From: an uncultured Succiniclasticum sp. | GTDB lineage: Bacteria; Bacillota; Negativicutes; Acidaminococcales; Acidaminococcaceae | DNA: 64,000 nt | Assembly (NCBI GenBank): GCA_902801365.1 | Contig: CADCHY010000006.1 | Span: 186,001 to 250,000 of the forward strand | Reading direction: 5' to 3' | Shown: positions 59,870-64,000 of the stretch, one piece after another | How positions within the stretch are numbered: position 1 is the first letter of the stretch | How the letters are laid out: each line of letters begins with the position of its first letter | The notes under the pieces: generated by a model | Told to the model about the DNA's origin: nothing | What the model saw: only the letters and a program-made list of their open reading frames with translations | Database searches by the model: none | Made by a program: the position numbers and the translations under genes

Positions 59870-59971
59870 ATTGCCGTGGGATTTTTGCGAAGGACAAGGA
59901 AATGGCTCGCAGACGCAGTGGTGCTGCGTCGAGAGACATTGATGCAGTCATTCACAAAAAGCACCGGCAAT
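59870..59971. repeat. 100-bp imperfect palindrome between nadK and argR
   Basis: ATTGCCG...TTTTTGCGAA on the left pairs with TTCACAAAAAG...CGGCAAT on the right. A central hairpin GACGCAG/CTGCGTC with an outer CTCG/CGAG pair is at about 59907-59934. It begins at the nadK stop codon and ends about 36 bp before argR. No terminal T-run is present. Confidence 0.72.
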
Positions 59972-60825
59972 TACAGGTCGTGGATCAGTTTTTCCTGCCA
60001 CGTCTCATAATAACTCTTGTCAGTCAGGCGCATCAGCCGTAAGAACTGCCGGTTCTTGGTGATCCGCACCACATCCCTCATGCCGATCTCGCAGACCGGT
60101 ATGCCGTCGGCGGACAGGGCCATGGGGGCGGTGTTCCGGGGCAGCAGGCGGATTTCCACTTCTTCCGTGGCCGGAATGACCAGAGGCCGGGTGGCCAGGG
60201 AGTGGGCGCAGATAGGTGTGATGATCATCACATCCATGCCCGGCTGCACCAGGGGTCCACCCGCAGACAGGGAATAGGCGGTGGAGCCGGTAGCGGTGCC
60301 TACGATGAGCCCGTCCGCGGCATAGCGGGCGGAGGGTTTGCCGTTGATGTACAGCTCGATGTGGTTGGTAGTGGAAAGGTTGCTGCGGGCGGCCACGAAC
60401 TCATTGATGGCCAGTTCGCTATGGGGTGTCTTTTTGCCTTCGGCAAAAGTCTGTGACTGCAGCAGGCAGCGCTTCTCGATGGTATATCTTCCGTCCGCCA
60501 GCAGCTGGAAGGCCTGCGTCAGGGTTTCAAATTCGATTTCCGCCAGGAAACCCAGGTGACCAAAGTTCACGCCGAAGACCGGTACGTTGATCTTCACCAT
60601 GTCCCGGGCCATGCGGAGGAAGGTTCCGTCCCCGCCCAGGGAGACTGCGGCGGTCAGCCGGGAGTTTCGTCCGGCGAAGGTCTCCAGGTTATACATTTTC
60701 GCAATTTGTTCCGGCGCCACCACCGTAAAATTGAACTGGCGGCAAAGGGCCAGGATGGCTTCAAAGTGGATCCGCACTTTGACGATGCTCATATTGGGAA
60801 AGATTCCCAGACGTATATTATCCAT
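59971..60825 (-). CDS. nadK: NAD kinase
   Basis: NAD kinase makes NADP. The 284-residue protein has the GGDG motif (VSLGGDGTFLRMARDM), VFGVNFGHLGFLAEIE, NEFVAARSNLSTTNHIEL and GTATGSTAYSLSAGGPLV. AAAGGAAG precedes the ATG. It lies 11 bp after tlyA in the same operon. Confidence 0.95.
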   Translation of the reverse strand: MDNIRLGIFPNMSIVKVRIHFEAILALCRQFNFTVVAPEQIAKMYNLETFAGRNSRLTAAVSLGGDGTFLRMARDMVKINVPVFGVNFGHLGFLAEIEFETLTQAFQLLADGRYTIEKRCLLQSQTFAEGKKTPHSELAINEFVAARSNLSTTNHIELYINGKPSARYAADGLIVGTATGSTAYSLSAGGPLVQPGMDVMIITPICAHSLATRPLVIPATEEVEIRLLPRNTAPMALSADGIPVCEIGMRDVVRITKNRQFLRLMRLTDKSYYETWQEKLIHDL

Positions 60826-60836
60826 TATTACTTCCT

Positions 60837-61646
60837 TTACTTATCAAGCTCCGCATGGGATGCCGCTACAACGGCGTCGATGTCTGGAACTGTATTTTGC
60901 TGAGTGTCCGCGGTCAGGTACAGCAGGTACTCGATGTTTCCTTCCGGCCCTTTCACCGGGGAAAAGTCCAGGCCGCCGATGCCGAAGCCTACTTCTTTGG
61001 CCAGGTCAATGATGCGCCGGATGACTTCCTTGTGCACTTCCGGGTCCCGCACCACGCCCTTTTTGCCGATGTGTTCCTTGCCTGCTTCAAACTGGGGCTT
61101 GACGAGGGCAAGGACGAAAGCACCGGGCGCCAGCAGTTTTTTCACCGCCGGCAGGATTTTGTCCAGTGAGATGAAGGCCACGTCGATGGAGGCGGCGTCG
61201 ATGGGTTCCGGCAGACTGTGTTCGTCCAGGGCCCGGGCGTTGGTCCGCTCCATGTTGATGACCCGCGGGTCGTTGCGCAGCTTCCAGGCCAGCTGTCCGT
61301 AGCCTACGTCGATAGCGTAGACCCTGCTTGCCCCGTTCTGCAGGGCGCAGTCCGTAAAGCCGCCGGTGGAGGCGCCGATGTCCGCCATCACCTTGCCGGC
61401 GACGGTTACGGGGAACACCTGCAGGGCTTTTTCCAGTTTCAGGCCTCCCCGGCTTACGTATTTCAGCTGGTCCCCCAGAAGGCGGATTTTTGCTTCCCCT
61501 TTCACGGAGGTACCGGGTTTGTCTATTTTCTGTTCGTCTACCAGCACCTGTCCCGCCATGATGGCCGCCTGGGCCCGGGCCCGGCTTTCGAAGAGGCCCT
61601 GTTCTACCAGATAGGTGTCGAGACGGATCTTTTTTGCTTTTTCCAT
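60837..61646 (-). CDS. tlyA: TlyA family rRNA (cytidine-2'-O)-methyltransferase
   Basis: This 269-residue protein has an N-terminal S4 domain (IRLDTYLVEQGLFESRARAQAAIMAG) and an FtsJ-like SAM methyltransferase domain with MADIGASTGGFTDCALQNGA, VYAIDVGYGQLAWKLR and LVKPQFEAGKEHIGKKG. TlyA 2'-O-methylates 16S and 23S rRNA in some bacteria; the haemolysin label is historical. It sits between dxs and nadK, a conserved Firmicutes order. Confidence 0.92.
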   Translation of the reverse strand: MEKAKKIRLDTYLVEQGLFESRARAQAAIMAGQVLVDEQKIDKPGTSVKGEAKIRLLGDQLKYVSRGGLKLEKALQVFPVTVAGKVMADIGASTGGFTDCALQNGASRVYAIDVGYGQLAWKLRNDPRVINMERTNARALDEHSLPEPIDAASIDVAFISLDKILPAVKKLLAPGAFVLALVKPQFEAGKEHIGKKGVVRDPEVHKEVIRRIIDLAKEVGFGIGGLDFSPVKGPEGNIEYLLYLTADTQQNTVPDIDAVVAASHAELDK

Positions 61647-61656
61647 ATGTTTCTTT

Positions 61657-63537
61657 CTACATCCAATGGGAGATTTTCTCCGCCATCTGCTCCGGTGTCA
61701 GTCCGATATCATGCATCAGCAGCTTTTTATCTCCCTGGGAGATGAACTGATCCGGAATACCAAAGGGCAGCACGGCGGTCATATGCAGCAGGCCGTACCG
61801 GTTCAGGGTTTCCATCACCGCGTCCCCGACGCCACCTTTCAGCACGCCTTCTTCCATGGTGACGATGCGGTGGGTTTTGGCCGCGTTTTCACAGAGAAGG
61901 TCTTCGTCCAGCGGTTTGGCGAAGCGCATGTTCACCACGCCGGCGCGGATGCCTTTTGCCTGCAGCAGGTCCGCGGTTTTTTCCGCTTCCACCACCATGC
62001 TGCCGATGGCCCAGATGGTAAGATCCGTTCCTTCCCGCAGGGTTTCCGCCTTGCCGATGGGCAGCGTGTGCAGCGGTTCGCTCATATCCGCGCCCAGGCC
62101 GCTGCCTCTGGGGTAACGGAGGGAGATGGGTCCGTCATTGTATTCCATGGCTGTCAGCAGCATGTGCCGCAGCTCGTTTTCATCTTTGGGTGCCATCACT
62201 GTCATGTTGGGCATGGGAATCAGGTAGGCGTAGTCGAAGACACCGTGATGGGTGTAGCCGTCGTCCCCTACCAGGCCGGCCCGGTCCATGCACAGCTTCA
62301 CCGGCAGGTTCTGCATGCAGATGTCGTGAAGCACCTGGTCGTAGGCTCGCTGCATGAAGGTGGAGTAAATGGCCGTTACCGGTTTGATGCCTTCCGTGGC
62401 CAGCCCCGCCGCGAAGGTCACCGCGTGCTGTTCCGCGATGCCCACGTCGAAGAAGCGTTCCGGGAAGCGTTTGGCAAACAGGTTGGTACCGGTGCCTTCC
62501 GGCATGGCTGCCGTGATGGCCACGATGGATTTATCTTTTTCCGCCAGTTCCACCAGGGTTTTTCCGAAGACGCTGGTGTAGGTAGGCGGCGCGCCGGGCT
62601 TGCTGATTTTCTTGCCGGTGGCAATATCGAAAGGCCCCGTTCCGTGGAATTCGTTGGGCCTCTCTTCCGCGGGAGTGTAGCCTTTGCCTTTTTTGGTGAC
62701 CACATGGATCAGGACAGGGCCCTCTTCCCGTTTGGCTGCCATCAGCATGGGCAGCAGCGCTTCGATATCATGGCCGTCCACGGGGCCGAAGTATTTGATG
62801 CCCAGGTATTCGAATATGGACCCGGGGGATACCAGGTATTTCACCCCGCCTTTCACCCGGTCGATGACCTCCAGCACATCCTCGCCGTGCTTCATGTCGC
62901 CCAGCCAGTTTTCCAGATTGTGCTTCAGTTTGTTGTAGGTCTCGCCGGTACGCAGCTGGTACAGGTACTGTGACATGGCCCCCACGTTTTTGGAAATGGA
63001 CATCTCGTTATCGTTAAGGATGATGATGATCCTTCGTCCGGTGTCCCCTATGTGGTTCAGGGCCTCAAAGGACATGCCGCCGGTCATGGCGCCGTCCCCG
63101 ATAATGGCTACCACGTGGTAGTTTTCCCCTTTCAGGTCCCGGGCGGCCGCGATGCCGTCCGCCGCGGAGACAGACGTGGAAGAATGGCCCACGCCGAATG
63201 CGTCGTGTTCGCTTTCCTGCCGTTTGGGAAAGCCGGACAGGCCTTTGTATGTGCGCAGGGTGGGAAACGCTTCCTTGCGTCCGGTTATGATTTTGTGGAT
63301 GTAGGCCTGATGCCCTACATCAAAGATGAATTTGTCCCGGGGAGAGTCAAAGACCCGGTGGAGGGCGATGGTCAGTTCCACCACGCCCAGATTGGGAGCC
63401 AGGTGCCCGCCGTTTTTGGACACAACTTCGATGAGCAGCTGCCGAATCTCCTCCGCCAGCCGGTTCATTTCTTCCAGTGTAAGAGTTTTCAGGTCCAGCG
63501 GGCTGTTGACTCTGTCCAGAATTTTATTCTCAGACAT
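61657..63537 (-). CDS. dxs: 1-deoxy-D-xylulose-5-phosphate synthase
   Basis: DXS condenses pyruvate and glyceraldehyde-3-phosphate with TPP at the entry of the MEP pathway. The 626-residue protein has GGHLAPNLGVVELTIALH, FDVGHQAYIHKIITGR, HSSTSVSAADGIA, the TPP motif GDGAMTGGMSFEALNHIGD, NDNEMSISKNVG, DVGIAEQHAVTFAAG, YSTFMQRAYDQ and PLRYP-like ISLRYPRGSG. GGAAAGG precedes the ATG. A GC-rich hairpin separates it from ispA. Confidence 0.96.
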   Translation of the reverse strand: MSENKILDRVNSPLDLKTLTLEEMNRLAEEIRQLLIEVVSKNGGHLAPNLGVVELTIALHRVFDSPRDKFIFDVGHQAYIHKIITGRKEAFPTLRTYKGLSGFPKRQESEHDAFGVGHSSTSVSAADGIAAARDLKGENYHVVAIIGDGAMTGGMSFEALNHIGDTGRRIIIILNDNEMSISKNVGAMSQYLYQLRTGETYNKLKHNLENWLGDMKHGEDVLEVIDRVKGGVKYLVSPGSIFEYLGIKYFGPVDGHDIEALLPMLMAAKREEGPVLIHVVTKKGKGYTPAEERPNEFHGTGPFDIATGKKISKPGAPPTYTSVFGKTLVELAEKDKSIVAITAAMPEGTGTNLFAKRFPERFFDVGIAEQHAVTFAAGLATEGIKPVTAIYSTFMQRAYDQVLHDICMQNLPVKLCMDRAGLVGDDGYTHHGVFDYAYLIPMPNMTVMAPKDENELRHMLLTAMEYNDGPISLRYPRGSGLGADMSEPLHTLPIGKAETLREGTDLTIWAIGSMVVEAEKTADLLQAKGIRAGVVNMRFAKPLDEDLLCENAAKTHRIVTMEEGVLKGGVGDAVMETLNRYGLLHMTAVLPFGIPDQFISQGDKKLLMHDIGLTPEQMAEKISHWM

Positions 63538-63589
63538 TCCGTTTTGCCTTTCCGTGTTTTCGTGTGTTGCGTTGTGAGAGTTATGTAAA

Positions 63590-63657
63590 TCGCTGGCGCG
63601 TATGCTGTTGCAGGCTGCGCCGCCTGTGCGGCGGTGTTGCAGCAGCGCTTGCGCGCA
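63590..63657. repeat. GC-rich imperfect palindrome between ispA and dxs
   Basis: CGCTGGCGCGTATGCTGTTG on the left and the complement of GCAGCAGCGCTTGCGCGC on the right form an imperfect stem around a GCGCCGCC/GCGGCGGT inner hairpin. It starts 2 bp after the ispA stop codon (minus strand) and lacks a T-run. Confidence 0.68.
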
Positions 63658-63658
63658 T

Positions 63659-64000
63659 TCAGTTTTTGCGGTTGGTCATGAGTCTGGCGATTTCCCGCAA
63701 GGGTTCCGCCTTTTCCCCGAAGCTCTCCAGGCAGGCCAGGGCTTCCTTCGTGGTGTCGTCCGCCATCTTCCGGGCTGTTTCCAGTCCGAAGAGGGATACA
63801 TAAGTGGACTTGTTGTTTTTCTCGTCGCTGCCGATGGGTTTCCCCAGTTCTTCCTCAGTGCTGGTCACGTCCAGGATGTCGTCTTCGATCTGGAAGGCCA
63901 GGCCGATCAGTTCCGCGAAATGCGTCAGGGCCAGCAGCTGTTCGTCAGTGGCTCCCGCCAGGTGGGCGCCGCCCCGCACGGCTGCAATGAACATGGCTCC
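63659..64000 (-). CDS. ispA: polyprenyl (farnesyl/geranyl) diphosphate synthase, C-terminal part
   Basis: The 113 visible residues are the C-terminal part of an FPP-synthase-type prenyltransferase: GAMFIAAVRGGAHLAG, IGLAFQIEDDILDVTSTEEELGKPIGSDEKNNKSTY with the second Asp-rich motif (DDILD), and a helical end. The start lies outside the window. Position upstream of dxs supports IspA, which supplies FPP for undecaprenyl diphosphate. Confidence 0.9.
   Translation of the reverse strand, partial: GAMFIAAVRGGAHLAGATDEQLLALTHFAELIGLAFQIEDDILDVTSTEEELGKPIGSDEKNNKSTYVSLFGLETARKMADDTTKEALACLESFGEKAEPLREIARLMTNRKN

Noticed and set aside
61615-62973. Plus-strand open frame of about 450 codons
   Set aside because: Antisense shadow of dxs; His/Phe/Gln-rich translation without motifs.

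Overview
The window reads as chromosomal DNA of a Gram-negative-type Firmicute (class Negativicutes, plausibly Acidaminococcaceae). The main evidence is a porin with an N-terminal SLH domain (31878-33299) among otherwise Firmicutes-style gene neighbourhoods: ispA-dxs-tlyA-nadK-argR-recN, scpA-scpB-rluB, cmk-plsC-ispH/rpsA fusion, and a type II IPP isomerase. Assignment to family is inference. No rRNA, tRNA, CRISPR array or prophage was seen. Gene density is high and most genes sit in short co-directional operons.

Layout. 1-8.1 kb (minus): mutL (cut by the window edge), mutS, miaB, a minimal SufC/SufB-like Fe-S assembly pair and a small TSCPD-type protein. 8.5-20 kb: uppP, two metallophosphoesterases, a secreted Trp/Gly-rich protein, a Cys-rich redox protein, a CoA-disulfide-reductase-like enzyme with a rhodanese domain, pyridoxine kinase, an AbrB-type membrane protein, a YcxB-like protein, a dicarboxylate/glutamate symporter and a small DUF6173-like protein. 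20-24 kb (minus): a MurP-like PTS permease, a frameshifted D-Ala-D-Ala carboxypeptidase, a secreted NFPD-repeat protein and a nitroreductase. 24.3-31.1 kb (plus): a complete tetrapyrrole operon, sirC-hemA-hemC-cobA/hemD-hemB-hemL, leading from glutamyl-tRNA to uroporphyrinogen III and precorrin-2/sirohydrochlorin. 31.1-31.8 kb: an IS200-type element with a damaged transposase. 31.9-44.9 kb (minus): SLH porin, a flavodoxin with a long disordered N-terminus, M18 aminopeptidase, fni, ispH-rpsA, plsC, cmk, a flavoprotein, rluB, scpB, scpA and an M50 protease. 45-48.7 kb: an AAA/DUF4143 ATPase, then a plus-strand esterase plus ATP-grasp pair. 48.8-53.8 kb (minus): gpsA, a frameshifted secreted Lys/Trp-repeat protein, thiE and tkt. 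54-56.1 kb: an EF-G-like GTPase whose P-loop lysine is replaced. 56.2-64 kb (minus): thiD, a NUDIX hydrolase, recN, argR, nadK, tlyA, dxs and the end of ispA.

Several genes serve shared pathways. dxs, ispA, ispH, fni and uppP cover isoprenoid and undecaprenyl-phosphate metabolism. thiE and thiD serve thiamine, and pdxK serves vitamin B6. MutS/MutL and RecN serve DNA repair. The Suf-like pair can supply clusters to MiaB and IspH. Promoters are recurrently of extended -10 type (TGN followed by TATAAT or TAAAAT) with weak -35 boxes.

The most unusual items are these: the esterase/ATP-grasp operon of unknown product; long imperfect palindromes in four intergenic gaps; a porin with four copies of a GG-IFSMF-GGGG-like loop motif; the EF-G-like protein lacking the Walker A lysine; the flavodoxin with an RGG-like tail; and two envelope-associated genes broken by frameshifts.
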